A stretch of 64,000 nucleotides of DNA from assembly GCF_024137965.1 (NCBI RefSeq), contig NZ_CP099975.1:1116001-1180000 (forward strand), given 5' to 3'. Position numbers and translations under genes: made by a program. The notes beneath the pieces are model-generated. The model was not told the origin of the DNA and did no database searches. It saw only the letters and a list, made by a program, of their open reading frames with translations. Positions within the stretch are counted from its first letter, which is position 1. Every line of letters starts with the position of its first letter. This DNA comes from Halomonas sp. Y3. Its GTDB lineage: Bacteria; Pseudomonadota; Gammaproteobacteria; Pseudomonadales; Halomonadaceae. Shown one piece after another: positions 37,617 to 47,324 of the stretch.

Positions 37617-37643
37617 AGAGGGCCCGCCACGTGCGGGCCCTCT
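37617..37643 (+). terminator. terminator of the cold-shock gene
   Basis: A perfect 11-bp stem (AGAGGGCCCGC / GCGGGCCCTCT) with loop CACGT, followed by TGCGTGT, 39 nt after the csp stop. The GC-rich stem is strong but the T-run is weak. Confidence 0.82.
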
Positions 37644-37862
37644 TGCGTGTGCGCCATTTGGCCGGGGAGGGGGCACCGGGGAGCCGGCTCAGCAAAAATC
37701 CGCGTGAACCCTCGCCCACTCGCCCGCTAGGGCGGTGAGCAGTCACGCAGGAAGGTAGGATCGTTATGGCTATTTGTGGAATAAGGGAAGTTCTACAAAG
37801 AACTTTTTAGAATAATCGGTGGGCGGCAGAATAGGGGCACTCTCGTTGACCGGATACCTGCC

Positions 37863-39632
37863 ATGCCCCTGGACGCCTGGATCTCCCTCGCCGTCGTGCT
37901 TGCGGTCTTCCCCCTGATGGCCTTCAGCCGCCTGGGGCCGGACGTGGTATTGCTGGGAGCGGTGGTGGTGCTGCTGACGCTCGGCATCCTCGAGCCGGCC
38001 CAGGCCCTGGGCGGCTTCGCCAGCACCGGGCTCTTCACCGTGGCCTTCATGTATGTGCTGGTGACCGCCATTCGGCAGACCGGCGGCATCGACCTGATCA
38101 TCCGTCACGTACTCGGCCTGCCGCGCCGCGAGAGCGGCGCGCTGCTGCGCCTGCTGCTGCCGGTGGCGGCCCTGAGCGGCTTTCTCAACAACACCCCGGT
38201 GGTGGCCACCTATATCCCCGCGGTGCTGAGCTGGAGTCGCCGCGTGCGCGTGCCGGCCCACCGCCTGCTGATGCCGCTCAGCTTCGCCTCGATTCTGGGC
38301 GGCACCATCACCCTGTTCGGCACCAGCACCAACCTGGTCGTGCACGGCCTGCTGGTGGACCGTTCGCCCGAGCTTACCATGGGACTCTTCGATCTCGCCT
38401 GGGTGGGCGTGCCGGTGGCGCTGATCGGCCTCGTTTATCTGATCCTGCTGGGGCCGCGGCTGCTGCCGGCGCGTCGCGGTGCCGCGGCGGCCTTCGAGAA
38501 CCCCCGCGAATTCACCATCGAGATGGAGGTCGACCCGGCGGGCCCCCTGGTCAATCGCACGGTGGAGGAGGCGGGGCTGCGTCACCTCCAGGAGCTGTTC
38601 CTGGTGGAGATCGAGCGCGACGGCAACGTGGTCAGCGTGGTGGGGCCCGGCGAACGGCTCAAGGGCGGCGACCGGCTGGTGTTCGCCGGCACCAGCGAGG
38701 GGGCGGTGGAGCTGCAGCAGGTGCGCGGCCTGGTGCCCTCTCGTCACGGCGAGTCGAGCCTGGCGAAGGACTTCAAGGAGCGGCGCCTGGTGGAGGCGGT
38801 GGTGTCGGGCCAGTGCCAGTTCGTGGGGCAGCGCATCCGCGATGGCCACTTCCGCACCCTCTACGGCGCCGCCGTGCTGGCGGTGTGCCGCGGCGGTGAG
38901 CGAGTGGCGGGCAACCTCGGCCAGGTGCGCCTGCAGCCCGCCGACGTGCTGCTGCTGGAGGCGCGGCCGCCCTTCATCGAGCGCCATCGCCAGTCGCGTG
39001 ACTTCCTGCTGATCAGCCAGCTCAATGGCGCGGCGCGCCCGATCCACGAGAAGGCCTGGCTGGCCTGGGGCATCCTGGCAGGCGTGGTCGCCCTGGCGAG
39101 CCTCGGGGTGATGAGCATGATGAACGCCGCCATGCTGGGGGCGGCGCTGGTGCTGCTGACCGGCTGCTGCACCGTCGAGGCCGCCAAGCGCGGGCTGGAT
39201 ACCCAGGTGCTGCTCACCATCGCCGCCTCTTTCGGCCTGGGCGCGGCGCTGCAGAGCTCCGGGGCCGCTGCTTTCCTGGCGGACGCCGCCCTGGGGCTGG
39301 CCGACGGCAATCCCCTGCTGCTGCTGATCGGCACCTATCTGCTGGTGGCGCTGCTGACCGAGCTGGTCACCAACAACGCCGCCGCGGTGATCACCTTTCC
39401 GGTGGTGATGGCCAGTGCCGAAAGCCTGGGGGTGAACCCGATGCCCTTCGTGGTGGCGGTGATGTTCGCCGCCTCGGCGAGCTTCCTGACCCCGATCGGC
39501 TACCAGACCAACCTGATGGTGCACGGACCCGGCGGCTACCGTTTCGGCGACTTCCTGCGCGTGGGGGGCGGGCTCAACCTGATCACCGCCGCGGTGGCCC
39601 TGACGCTGATTCCCCTCATCTGGCCCTTCTGA
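37863..39632 (+). CDS. SLC13-family anion permease with TrkA-C domains
   Basis: 589 residues. Two halves of about six helices each flank two cytoplasmic TrkA-C/RCK_C domains (about 205-385). The SLC13 motif pattern SFASILGGTITLFGTSTNLVVHGLL occurs in half one and AASASFLTPIGYQTNLMVHGPGGY in half two. Family members carry sulfate, dicarboxylates or citrate; substrate not predictable. Monocistronic. Confidence 0.92.
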   Translation: MPLDAWISLAVVLAVFPLMAFSRLGPDVVLLGAVVVLLTLGILEPAQALGGFASTGLFTVAFMYVLVTAIRQTGGIDLIIRHVLGLPRRESGALLRLLLPVAALSGFLNNTPVVATYIPAVLSWSRRVRVPAHRLLMPLSFASILGGTITLFGTSTNLVVHGLLVDRSPELTMGLFDLAWVGVPVALIGLVYLILLGPRLLPARRGAAAAFENPREFTIEMEVDPAGPLVNRTVEEAGLRHLQELFLVEIERDGNVVSVVGPGERLKGGDRLVFAGTSEGAVELQQVRGLVPSRHGESSLAKDFKERRLVEAVVSGQCQFVGQRIRDGHFRTLYGAAVLAVCRGGERVAGNLGQVRLQPADVLLLEARPPFIERHRQSRDFLLISQLNGAARPIHEKAWLAWGILAGVVALASLGVMSMMNAAMLGAALVLLTGCCTVEAAKRGLDTQVLLTIAASFGLGAALQSSGAAAFLADAALGLADGNPLLLLIGTYLLVALLTELVTNNAAAVITFPVVMASAESLGVNPMPFVVAVMFAASASFLTPIGYQTNLMVHGPGGYRFGDFLRVGGGLNLITAAVALTLIPLIWPF

Positions 39633-39717
39633 CGGGGTGGGCATCTCGCCGTCAGCATCTCGCCGTCAACCGGGCTTTGCGGTAGGGTGAGGCCTTTTCC
39701 CCGCGAGAGAGAGTCCC

Positions 39718-40386
39718 ATGAGCCAACCCGGTGAGCTGATCATCGAGCCCCGAAGCGGCAAGCCCGCCGACGCCTGCGTCTTCATCCTGCACGGCCTGGG
39801 CGCCGATGGCAGCGACTTCGAGCCCCTGGTGCCGGCGCTTTCACTGCCCGCCGACGCCAGCGTGCGCTTCATCCTGCCCCATGCGCCGCGCCTGCCGGTG
39901 ACCATCAACGGCGGCATGGTGATGCCGGCCTGGTACGACATCCTCGAGATGAACCTGGGGCGCCGGGTCGATGAGCCCCAGCTCAAGGCCTCCGCCGAGC
40001 GCATCCAGGGCCTGGTCCGCGAGCAGATCGGCCACGGCATCGACAGCCGCCGGATCATCCTGGCCGGCTTCTCCCAGGGCGGGGCGGTGGCCTACCAGGC
40101 GGCGCTCTCCTTCGAACAGCCCCTGGGCGGCCTGCTGGCCATGTCCACCTACTTCGCCACCGCCGAGTCCATCGAGCTGGCCGAGGCCAATCGCGGTTTG
40201 CCCATCGAGGTGCACCACGGCAGCTTCGACCCCGTGGTGCCCGAGGCGCTGGGTCGCGCCGGCTTCGACAAGGTGAAGGCGCTGGGCTACCCGGCCAGCT
40301 ATCGCCAGTACCCCATGGCCCATGCGGTCTGCCCCCAGCAGGTGGGCGATATCGGCAGCTGGCTCGGCGAGTGCCTGGCCCGCTGA
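39718..40386 (+). CDS. carboxylesterase of the phospholipase/carboxylesterase family
   Basis: 222-residue alpha/beta hydrolase. Oxyanion region ILHGLGADGSDF, nucleophile elbow LAGFSQGGAVAYQ (Ser about 117), Asp in HGSFDPVVP and His in PMAHAVCPQ complete the triad. It resembles Pseudomonas EstB. The stop codon is followed by direct repeats of the gene's own last codons. Confidence 0.94.
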   Translation: MSQPGELIIEPRSGKPADACVFILHGLGADGSDFEPLVPALSLPADASVRFILPHAPRLPVTINGGMVMPAWYDILEMNLGRRVDEPQLKASAERIQGLVREQIGHGIDSRRIILAGFSQGGAVAYQAALSFEQPLGGLLAMSTYFATAESIELAEANRGLPIEVHHGSFDPVVPEALGRAGFDKVKALGYPASYRQYPMAHAVCPQQVGDIGSWLGECLAR

Positions 40387-40463
40387 GGGTTCTGTCAAGC
40401 TCGCTGAGGGCTCTGTCAAGCTCGCTGAGGGCTCTCTCTGCCCTCTGGCCCGCTGAGGGCTCT
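40381..40463 (+). repeat. four short repeats copying the esterase stop-codon region
   Basis: CGCTGAGGGYTCT occurs at 40381, 40402, 40423 and 40451. The first two spacings are exactly 21 bp, from a full repeat ending TGTCAAGCT. The first copy contains the esterase TGA stop; the 21-bp copies keep TGA in the same frame. The fourth copy is preceded by CTGGCC, as the first is, so a longer segment was copied there. Confidence 0.85.
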
Positions 40464-40545
40464 CCCAATGTCGCCTCGACAGCCGCGGGGCGGCTCGGCA
40501 AACTGAATGACCGATATTTCCAGCACGCCTGCAGGACACGACACC

Positions 40546-41748
40546 ATGAGCAGATCCCCCTTCGCCAACCTTCCCGACGCCCAGGGCTACTTCGGCCGCT
40601 TCGGCGGCCAGCTGATTCCACCCGAGCTCAAGGTGGTCATGGACGAGATCGACGCCGCCTACGAGGAGATCCGCGTTCGTGATGACTTCCAGCAGGAGCT
40701 GGCCAGCCTGTTTGCCGACTATGTGGGGCGGCCCAGCCCGATCTTTCACGCCCGGCGCCTCTCCGAGAAGCTGGGCGGGGCCCAGATCCACCTCAAGCGC
40801 GAGGATCTCAACCATACCGGCGCCCACAAGATCAATCACTGCCTGGGCGAGGCGCTGCTGGCCAAGTTCATGGGCAAGACCAAGGTGATCGCCGAGACCG
40901 GCGCCGGTCAGCACGGCGTGGCCCTGGCCACCGCCTGTGCCCTGGTGGGCATCCCCTGCGAGATCCACATGGGCCAGGTGGATATCGAGAAGGAGCACCC
41001 CAACGTCACCAAGATGAAGATCCTGGGCTGCACCCTGGTTCCGGTCACCCGGGGCACCGCGACCCTCAAGGACGCCGTGGATAGCGCCTTCGAGGAGTAC
41101 CTCAAGGACCCGCAGAACTTCATCTACGCCATCGGCTCGGTGGTGGGGCCGCACCCCTTCCCGAAGATGGTGCGCGACTTCCAGTCGGTCATCGGCCGCG
41201 AGTCCCGCGAGCAGTTCCTGGCGCGCCACGGTCGCCTGCCCGACCACGTCACCGCCTGCGTGGGCGGCGGCTCCAACGCCATGGGCATGTTCACCGCCTT
41301 CCTCGAGGATGAGTCCGTGCACCTGGTGGGCGTGGAGCCCGCCGGCGAGGGCCTCGATACCCAGCGCCACTCCGCCACCCTGACCCTGGGCAAGCCCGGT
41401 GAGATCCACGGCATGGCCTGCTATGTGCTGGAGGACGAGGCCGGCAACCCCATGCCGGTGCACTCCATCGCCTCGGGGCTCGACTATCCCGGCGTGGGCC
41501 CCCAGCACAGCTACCTCAAGGAGATCGGCCGGGTCGATTACCAGAGCGCCAGCGACGACGAGTGCCTCGAGGCCTTCCTGACGCTCTCCCGGGTGGAAGG
41601 CATCATCCCTGCCCTGGAGAGCGCCCACGCCGTGGCCTGGGCCATGCGTGAGGCGCCCAAGCTGCCGGCGGACCAGCACATCCTGGTCAACCTCTCCGGC
41701 CGCGGCGACAAGGACGCCGATTACGTGGCGAACAAGCTCGGCCTGTGA
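40546..41748 (+). CDS. trpB: tryptophan synthase beta subunit (lone copy)
   Basis: 400-residue PLP enzyme joining indole and serine. PLP-lysine is in [20 protein letters not shown], the phosphate loop is [12 protein letters not shown], with [12 protein letters not shown] and a terminal NLSGRGDKD. No trpA neighbour, so it is either a second TrpB or an unlinked locus. Start at 40546 preferred (CAGGA 10 nt upstream) over an in-frame ATG at 40507 that lacks a ribosome site. Confidence 0.95.
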   Translation: MSRSPFANLPDAQGYFGRFGGQLIPPELKVVMDEIDAAYEEIRVRDDFQQELASLFADYVGRPSPIFHARRLSEKLGGAQIHLKREDLNHTGAHKINHCLGEALLAKFMGKTKVIAETGAGQHGVALATACALVGIPCEIHMGQVDIEKEHPNVTKMKILGCTLVPVTRGTATLKDAVDSAFEEYLKDPQNFIYAIGSVVGPHPFPKMVRDFQSVIGRESREQFLARHGRLPDHVTACVGGGSNAMGMFTAFLEDESVHLVGVEPAGEGLDTQRHSATLTLGKPGEIHGMACYVLEDEAGNPMPVHSIASGLDYPGVGPQHSYLKEIGRVDYQSASDDECLEAFLTLSRVEGIIPALESAHAVAWAMREAPKLPADQHILVNLSGRGDKDADYVANKLGL

Positions 41749-41794
41749 GTGGATGCGCTATCGATCTGCGTAGCAGCACCGCTCGGCCTGTGAG
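41736..41794 (+). repeat. 14-bp direct repeat of the trpB 3' end
   Basis: GCTCGGCCTGTGAG, which encodes the last codons and stop of trpB (41736-41749), recurs at 41781-41794, 45 bp downstream, before the antiporter operon. It is a second case in this window of a gene's stop region being duplicated just after itself. Confidence 0.8.
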
Positions 41795-41836
41795 CGGGGG
41801 AGTGCGCGATATCCTTGCCGGCAGGGCGGAGGCGCC

Positions 41837-42499
41837 TTGAGCCTGCTGCACGCCTGGAGCCTGACGGGGCTGCTGCTGCTGCTGGCGGCCGCCTGCCTGC
41901 TCGACCGCCGGCTGCGCCGCGCCTGCCTGGCCTTCGTGGCCTTCGCCCTGGTGATGTCCATCGCCTGGTGGCAGCTGGGGGCGCCCTGGCTGGCCGCCGC
42001 GGAGGCGCTGCTCGGGGCGCTGCTCACCGGCGCGGCCTTGCTCCATGCGCTGGGACGGGCCGGCGACGTGCCGCGCCTGCCATCCCGCGACGAGTCGCCG
42101 CCCGCGTCGGGGGGCGCTGCGCTGCGCCTGCTGGGGGTGCTGGCCTGGCTGGCACTGGCCGGCCTGGCGGCCAGCTGGCTGCTGGGCGGACGCGGGCTGG
42201 TGCCGCCCCGGGCGGCGCTGGCCTCCCTGGTGCCGGCGGGGCTCGCGGTGATGGCGCTGGGCCTCTGGGCCTTCGCCCGCCACCGCCATCTGCTGCGCCA
42301 GCTGCTCGCCTTCAATGTGCTCGGCTCCGGGGTCTTCCTGCTGCTGGCCGGACTCGCCGGCACCGCGCCCGAGGTCCAGGGGCTGATCCTGGTGGGCCTG
42401 GTGGTGGCGCTGGTCGGCTCGGTGCTGGGGGCGCTGCTGCTGCGTCGCCTCCACGCCCTGGCGGGGCAGGTGAGCCTCGAATCCGAAGGTGAGCCATGA
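41837..42499 (+). CDS. antiporter accessory subunit fusing MbhD-like and MrpC/NuoK-like parts
   Basis: 220-residue membrane protein with about six helices. The first half (about 5-70) resembles the MbhD/DUF4040 segment (APWLAAAEALLGALLTGAALLHALG). The second half (about 130-210: LLAFNVLGSGVFLLLAGLAG) resembles the MrpC/NuoK three-helix unit. TTG start assigned because GGAGG lies about 6 nt upstream; no ATG gives both halves. Its stop overlaps the next start (ATGA). First of a four-gene antiporter-like operon. Confidence 0.7.
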   Translation: MSLLHAWSLTGLLLLLAAACLLDRRLRRACLAFVAFALVMSIAWWQLGAPWLAAAEALLGALLTGAALLHALGRAGDVPRLPSRDESPPASGGAALRLLGVLAWLALAGLAASWLLGGRGLVPPRAALASLVPAGLAVMALGLWAFARHRHLLRQLLAFNVLGSGVFLLLAGLAGTAPEVQGLILVGLVVALVGSVLGALLLRRLHALAGQVSLESEGEP

Positions 42500-43944
42500 G
42501 CGCCTGGCCCAGTGTGCTGCTCTGGGTGACGCTGCTGGCGCCCCTGCCGCTGGGGCTGCTGGCGCTGCGCCATCCGCCGCGGCAGATGCGCCGGGTGGTG
42601 CCGGCGGGGGCCCTGCTGCCGCTGATGACCCTGCTGCTGCTGCCGGGCCTGGGGGAGGGGGCCCAACAGGGTTCGCTGAGCCTGGGGGGGCTGGCGCTGC
42701 AGTGGCGCCTGGATCCCCTGGCGGCGCTGCTGCTGCTGCTCACTCAGCTGGTGCTGCTGGCCAGCGCTACCTATGCGGTGGGACACCGCCGCGCGGCGCT
42801 GCCGGAGGTCGACGCCCATGCCCGCTTCTGGCCGCTGCTGGGCGGCCTGGCGGTAGCCCTGGGGCTGATCTGGGTCGCCGCCGACCTGCTGCTGCTCTAC
42901 GTGGGGCTCGAGCTGATGGGGCTCACCGCCGTGGGCATGATGCTGCTGCCCGGCAAGGCGGAGGCGATTCGCGCCGGCCTGCGCTATCTGCTCTTTGCCC
43001 TGGTGGGCTCCCTGGCCTGGCTGCTTGGCGTGGCCCTGCTGCTGGGCGCCTGGGGCACGCTCTCCCTGGCCGAGCTCGCCGCCGTGGCCGAGCCCGATGC
43101 GGTCACCCGCATCGCCATGGCCCTGCTGGCCGCGGGGCTGCTGCTCAAGGCGGCGATCTTCCCCCTTCACGGCTGGCTGGCGCCGGTGCACGCCAGCGCC
43201 TGGACCCCGGTCAGCGCGGTGCACGGCGCCCTGGTGGTCAAGGGCTCCTTCTTTATTCTGATCCTGCTGTGGCGCCTGCTGCTGCCCGAGGCGGTGACCG
43301 CGGCCTGGGCGCTGGGCCTGCTGGGGGCGGCGGCGGTGCTCTGGGGCGGGCTCAAGGCGTGGCGCGCCGACACCCTCAAGCAGGTGGTGGCCTGGTCCAC
43401 GGTGGGCCAGCTGGGCTATCTCATGCTGGCCTTTCCGCTGCTGGCCGGTGTGGCGGCATCGGCGGCGGCCCTGGCCTGGCAGGCCACCTGGCTGCAGCTG
43501 GCCGGCCACGCTCTGGCCAAGGCGGCGATGTTCATGGCCGCCGGCAACCTGATGCTCTCCACCGGGGCCAGTCGTCTTGAGGAGCTGGCCGGGACCAGCC
43601 GTCGCCTGCCCCTGGCGCTGATGACCTTCGGCGTGGCCGCCGTCACCCTGATGGGGCTGCCGCCCAGCGCCGGCTTTACCGCCAAGTGGCTGCTGCTGCA
43701 GGCTTCCCTGGAGGCGGGGCAGTGGCTCTGGGCGGTGGTGCTGGTGCTCGGCACCCTGCTCACCGCCGCCTATGTGTTCCGGGTGCTGCGCTGCTCCTTC
43801 GTGGAGGAGGCACCGCGCCACGAGTTCCAGGTGCTGCCTCGGGGCACGGATCTCGTCCCGCTGCTGCTGGCCCTGGCTGCCGTGGGGCTGGGGCTGGTGG
43901 CCCAGTGGCCCCTGGCACTGCTGCGTGAGGGAGGGGTGCCATGA
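42496..43944 (+). CDS. NuoN/MrpD-like proton-translocating membrane subunit
   Basis: 482 residues, about 14 helices. Key ion-path residues are seen: Glu in LYVGLELMGLTAVGMM (TM5) and Lys/His in KAAIFPLHGWLAPVHASAWTPVSAVHGALVVKGS (TM7-8). It belongs to the complex I antiporter-like family. The start and stop overlap its neighbours by 4 nt, so the four subunits are translationally coupled. No hydrogenase or NADH-dehydrogenase genes adjoin. Confidence 0.85.
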   Translation: MSAWPSVLLWVTLLAPLPLGLLALRHPPRQMRRVVPAGALLPLMTLLLLPGLGEGAQQGSLSLGGLALQWRLDPLAALLLLLTQLVLLASATYAVGHRRAALPEVDAHARFWPLLGGLAVALGLIWVAADLLLLYVGLELMGLTAVGMMLLPGKAEAIRAGLRYLLFALVGSLAWLLGVALLLGAWGTLSLAELAAVAEPDAVTRIAMALLAAGLLLKAAIFPLHGWLAPVHASAWTPVSAVHGALVVKGSFFILILLWRLLLPEAVTAAWALGLLGAAAVLWGGLKAWRADTLKQVVAWSTVGQLGYLMLAFPLLAGVAASAAALAWQATWLQLAGHALAKAAMFMAAGNLMLSTGASRLEELAGTSRRLPLALMTFGVAAVTLMGLPPSAGFTAKWLLLQASLEAGQWLWAVVLVLGTLLTAAYVFRVLRCSFVEEAPRHEFQVLPRGTDLVPLLLALAAVGLGLVAQWPLALLREGGVP

Positions 43945-45446
43945 GCGCGGCCTTCTTCCCGGTGGCCACCCTGGCCACCTCGCTCGCGGCGGCGGCGATC
44001 ATCTTCCTGCTGCCGGAGGGGGCCTTTCGCGCTCGCACCGGGCTCAACCTGGCCGCCGCCCTGCTCAAGATCGGCCTGGTGGCCTGGATGGTGCGCGGGC
44101 TCAGCCAGGGCCACGCCTACGCCGTGGAGTTCCCGGTGCTGGAGGGGCTGGCCTTCGTGCTGCGGGCCGATGCGCTGGGCATCATGTTCGCCGGGCTCTC
44201 CTCGCTGCTCTGGCTCTTCACCACCATCTACGCCATCGGCTACCTGGAGGACTCGCCCAATCGGCGGCGTTTCTTCGGCTTCTTCAGCCTCTGCGTGGCC
44301 AGCACCCTGGGGATCAGCCTGGCCGGCAACCTCTTCACCTTCCTGATCTTCTACGAGCTGCTGACCCTCTCCACCTATCCGCTGGTGGCCCACCGGGGCA
44401 ATCCGAAGGCGCTGGCGGCGGCTACCCTCTATCTGCGCTTCACCCTCACCGCGGGACTGGTGCTGATGATCGGTATGGTGGCGCTGCACGCCCTGGCCGG
44501 GGATATCCGCTTCGGCCAGCGGGAGATCCTCGCCGAGTTCGGCGCCGAGCAGCGCGGCACCCTGATCGCCATCTTCTGGGTGCTGATCGCAGGCCTCGGG
44601 GTCAAGGCGGCCCTGGTGCCGCTGCACGGCTGGCTGCCGCGTGCCATGGTGGCGCCGGCGCCGGTCAGTGCCCTGCTGCACGCGGTGGCGGTGGTCAAGG
44701 CTGGCGCCTTCGGCATCGTGCGGCTGGTCTATGACGTCTACGGCGCCGAGCTCAGTCACTCCCTGGGTCTGCTCACCGGCCTCGCCGCCGTCGCCACCGT
44801 CACCATCCTCTACGGCTCACTGCGCGCCCTGGCCCAGGTGGAGCTCAAGCCGCGGCTCGCCTTCTCCACGGTGAGCCAGGTGAGCTATGTCGTGCTGGGC
44901 ATCGGGCTCTTCGGCCCCCTGGGCACCATCGCCGCGCTCTCCCACCTGCTGCATCAGGGGCTGATGAAGATCACCCTGTTCTTCTGCGCCGGCAACTACG
45001 CCGAGGAGCTCGGTATCCACCGCATCGACGAGCTCGACGGGGCGGGGCGGCGCATGCCGCTGACCAGCGTCGCCTTTACCCTCGGCGCCCTGGGCATGAT
45101 CGGCGTGCCACCCCTGGTAGGTTTCCTGAGCAAGTGGTACCTGGGCACCGGCGCCGTCCAGGCCGGCATGCCCTGGGTGATCGCGGTGCTGATGGTCAGC
45201 AGCCTGCTCAACGCCGCCTACTTCCTGCCGATCCTCTACCGGCTCTGGTTCCGGCCCGGCCCCGACCACGGCGTCGGCACCTGGCCCGCGGAGCGCCATC
45301 TGGGCCGCCTCGAGACCAGCGCCTGGCTACTGCTGCCGGTGGTGGCCACGGCGCTGTTCAGCGTGCTGGCAGGACTCTTCGCCGGGCTGCCCTACACGCC
45401 GCTGGAGTGGGCGACCCGGGTGGCTAACCTGGAGTATCTGCCATGA
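43941..45446 (+). CDS. NuoM/MrpA-like proton-translocating membrane subunit
   Basis: 501 residues, about 14 helices. TM5 Glu in FLIFYELLTLSTYPLVAHRG and the TM7-8 segment KAALVPLHGWLPRAMVAPAPVSALLHAVAVVKAGAFG are conserved, with MKITLFFCAGNYAE later. It is the most canonical of the three large subunits. Overlaps both neighbours by 4 nt. Confidence 0.87.
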   Translation: MSAAFFPVATLATSLAAAAIIFLLPEGAFRARTGLNLAAALLKIGLVAWMVRGLSQGHAYAVEFPVLEGLAFVLRADALGIMFAGLSSLLWLFTTIYAIGYLEDSPNRRRFFGFFSLCVASTLGISLAGNLFTFLIFYELLTLSTYPLVAHRGNPKALAAATLYLRFTLTAGLVLMIGMVALHALAGDIRFGQREILAEFGAEQRGTLIAIFWVLIAGLGVKAALVPLHGWLPRAMVAPAPVSALLHAVAVVKAGAFGIVRLVYDVYGAELSHSLGLLTGLAAVATVTILYGSLRALAQVELKPRLAFSTVSQVSYVVLGIGLFGPLGTIAALSHLLHQGLMKITLFFCAGNYAEELGIHRIDELDGAGRRMPLTSVAFTLGALGMIGVPPLVGFLSKWYLGTGAVQAGMPWVIAVLMVSSLLNAAYFLPILYRLWFRPGPDHGVGTWPAERHLGRLETSAWLLLPVVATALFSVLAGLFAGLPYTPLEWATRVANLEYLP

Positions 45447-47257
45447 GCCAGGAGATCTTCGCCGCCCTGATGATCGCTGCGCTGCTCTGGCCGCTGCTGC
45501 TGATGCTGCGCGAACCGCTGATGGCGGCCCTGGTCGGGCGTGGCGAGGCGCGCTTTCCCCTTGACCCGCTATGGGCCACGGCACCGCTGCCGGCCCTGGC
45601 CCTGGCCCTGCTGGGCGGCGACGGCAGCCTCACGCTGTCGGCCTGGCTGCTGGGCGGCGTCTGGGTGCTGGACGAGCCGCGCCGGGTGCTGCTGGGCTTT
45701 ACCGGGCTGCTCTGGCTGCTCGCCGGCTGGTATGCCCGGGGCTATCTGGCCGGCGACGGCGAGCGGGCCGTTGCCGGCAACGACAGGGCGGCGTCTCGCC
45801 TGGCCCGCTTTGCGCTGCTCTGGCCGCTGACCCTCACCGGCAACCTGCTGCTGCTGCTGGCGGAGGATATCGCCAGCTTCTACCTGGGCTTCGCGGTGAT
45901 GACCTTCGCCGCCTATGGCCTGGTGATTCACTCCGGCACCCGAGATGCCCTGACCGGCGGTCGCGCCTACCTGATCATGGCGGTACTCGGGGAGGGGCTG
46001 ATCCTGGGGGGCCTGCTGTGGGGCGCCGGCAGCCTGGGCACCCTGACCCTGGGCGGCCTGCGAGAGGGGCTCGTCAACCTGGAGCACGGCGTCTGGATCG
46101 GTCTGCTTTTGTGGCTCGGTTTCGGCGTGAAGGCGGGGGTCGCGGGCCTGCACCTCTGGCTGCCCCTGGCCCATCCGGTAGCGCCTACCCCGGCCAGCGC
46201 CGTGCTGAGCGGCGCCATGGTCAAGGCCGGGGTGGTGGGCTGGATGGCGACCCTGCCGCTGGGGGAGCCGGCGGCGGCGCAAGGCTTCGTCGAGCTGGGG
46301 CGCGCCATGCTCGCGGTGGGGCTCGCCGGCGCCCTGGGCGCGGCCCTGGTGGGGGTCTGTCAGCGCCATCCCAAGGCGGTGCTGGCCTACTCCAGCGTCA
46401 GCCAGCTCGGCATGCTCGCCGCTCTGGTGGGGGCGGGGCTCACCGCGCCTGGCCTGTGGCCGGCGCTGGCGCCCGCGGTGGTGCTCTTCGCCGCCCACCA
46501 TGGCCTCACCAAGGGGGCGCTCTTTCTCGGCGTAGGCATCGGCGAGCACCCTCCGCGGCTGCCGGCCTGGGCCCTGGCGCTGCTGCTGGCGCTGCCGGCC
46601 CTCTCCCTGGCCGGGGCGCTGGGCTCAGGGCTCGCCACCAAGTGGACCTTCAAGGCGGCGCTCTACGATGGGGGGCATTCGGGGCTGGTGGCCTGGCTCT
46701 CCCTGGCCGCGGTGGGCACTACCCTGCTGATGGCGCGGACCCTCTGGTGCCAGTGGCAGGGGGAGCGTCAGGCACGACACAACGGCCTGATGCCGCTCTC
46801 CGCCCCCATGCCACTGGCCTGGCTGCTGCTCCTGGCAAGCGGGCTGCTCCTGCCGGCCTGGCTGCCGCTGCTCGGCGCGGAGGGGGGCTCGCCGCCGCGT
46901 GAAGAGCTGGCGGGCCTCTGGTGGCCCCTGCTGGCGGGCCTGGCCCTGGTGCTGCCGGCGATCTGGCTCACTCGGCGGGGCGTGTCGCTGGCCTGGCATC
47001 GACCGCCGCCGGGCGATCTCTGGTGGCCGCTCTCCCGGGCAGCGGGGCGCCTGGTGGAGGCGGCCCGGGCCGGGGGCGAGCGGCTGGCCGCGATCAAGGG
47101 AGGCTGGGTAGCCTGGTGGATGGAGCTTGAGCGTTCGGGGACCGCGGCGCTGGATGCGCTGGGGGAGGGTGAGAGCTGGCTGCGTCGCCACGCCGCCCTG
47201 CTGACCATGGCGGTGGCCATCGGCCTGGCCCTGGTGCTGCTGTTCGGCGCCGCCTGA
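45443..47257 (+). CDS. NuoL/MrpA-like proton-translocating membrane subunit, altered TM5
   Basis: 604 residues. The TM7-8 segment KAGVAGLHLWLPLAHPVAPTPASAVLSGAMVKAG is present, but the TM5 position normally held by Glu is Ala in FYLGFAVMTFAAYGLVIH, so one ion-path carboxylate is lost. The extra C-terminal part (about 500-604) includes an amphipathic helix region and a last helix, as in NuoL. Last gene of the operon. Confidence 0.82.
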   Translation: MSQEIFAALMIAALLWPLLLMLREPLMAALVGRGEARFPLDPLWATAPLPALALALLGGDGSLTLSAWLLGGVWVLDEPRRVLLGFTGLLWLLAGWYARGYLAGDGERAVAGNDRAASRLARFALLWPLTLTGNLLLLLAEDIASFYLGFAVMTFAAYGLVIHSGTRDALTGGRAYLIMAVLGEGLILGGLLWGAGSLGTLTLGGLREGLVNLEHGVWIGLLLWLGFGVKAGVAGLHLWLPLAHPVAPTPASAVLSGAMVKAGVVGWMATLPLGEPAAAQGFVELGRAMLAVGLAGALGAALVGVCQRHPKAVLAYSSVSQLGMLAALVGAGLTAPGLWPALAPAVVLFAAHHGLTKGALFLGVGIGEHPPRLPAWALALLLALPALSLAGALGSGLATKWTFKAALYDGGHSGLVAWLSLAAVGTTLLMARTLWCQWQGERQARHNGLMPLSAPMPLAWLLLLASGLLLPAWLPLLGAEGGSPPREELAGLWWPLLAGLALVLPAIWLTRRGVSLAWHRPPPGDLWWPLSRAAGRLVEAARAGGERLAAIKGGWVAWWMELERSGTAALDALGEGESWLRRHAALLTMAVAIGLALVLLFGAA

Positions 47258-47324
47258 GTTCCTTGCTCCTCAGATCCCTCGGGCCCCGGGCGAACGCGGG
47301 TAGCAGGGTGGCGTTCCGGTCACG

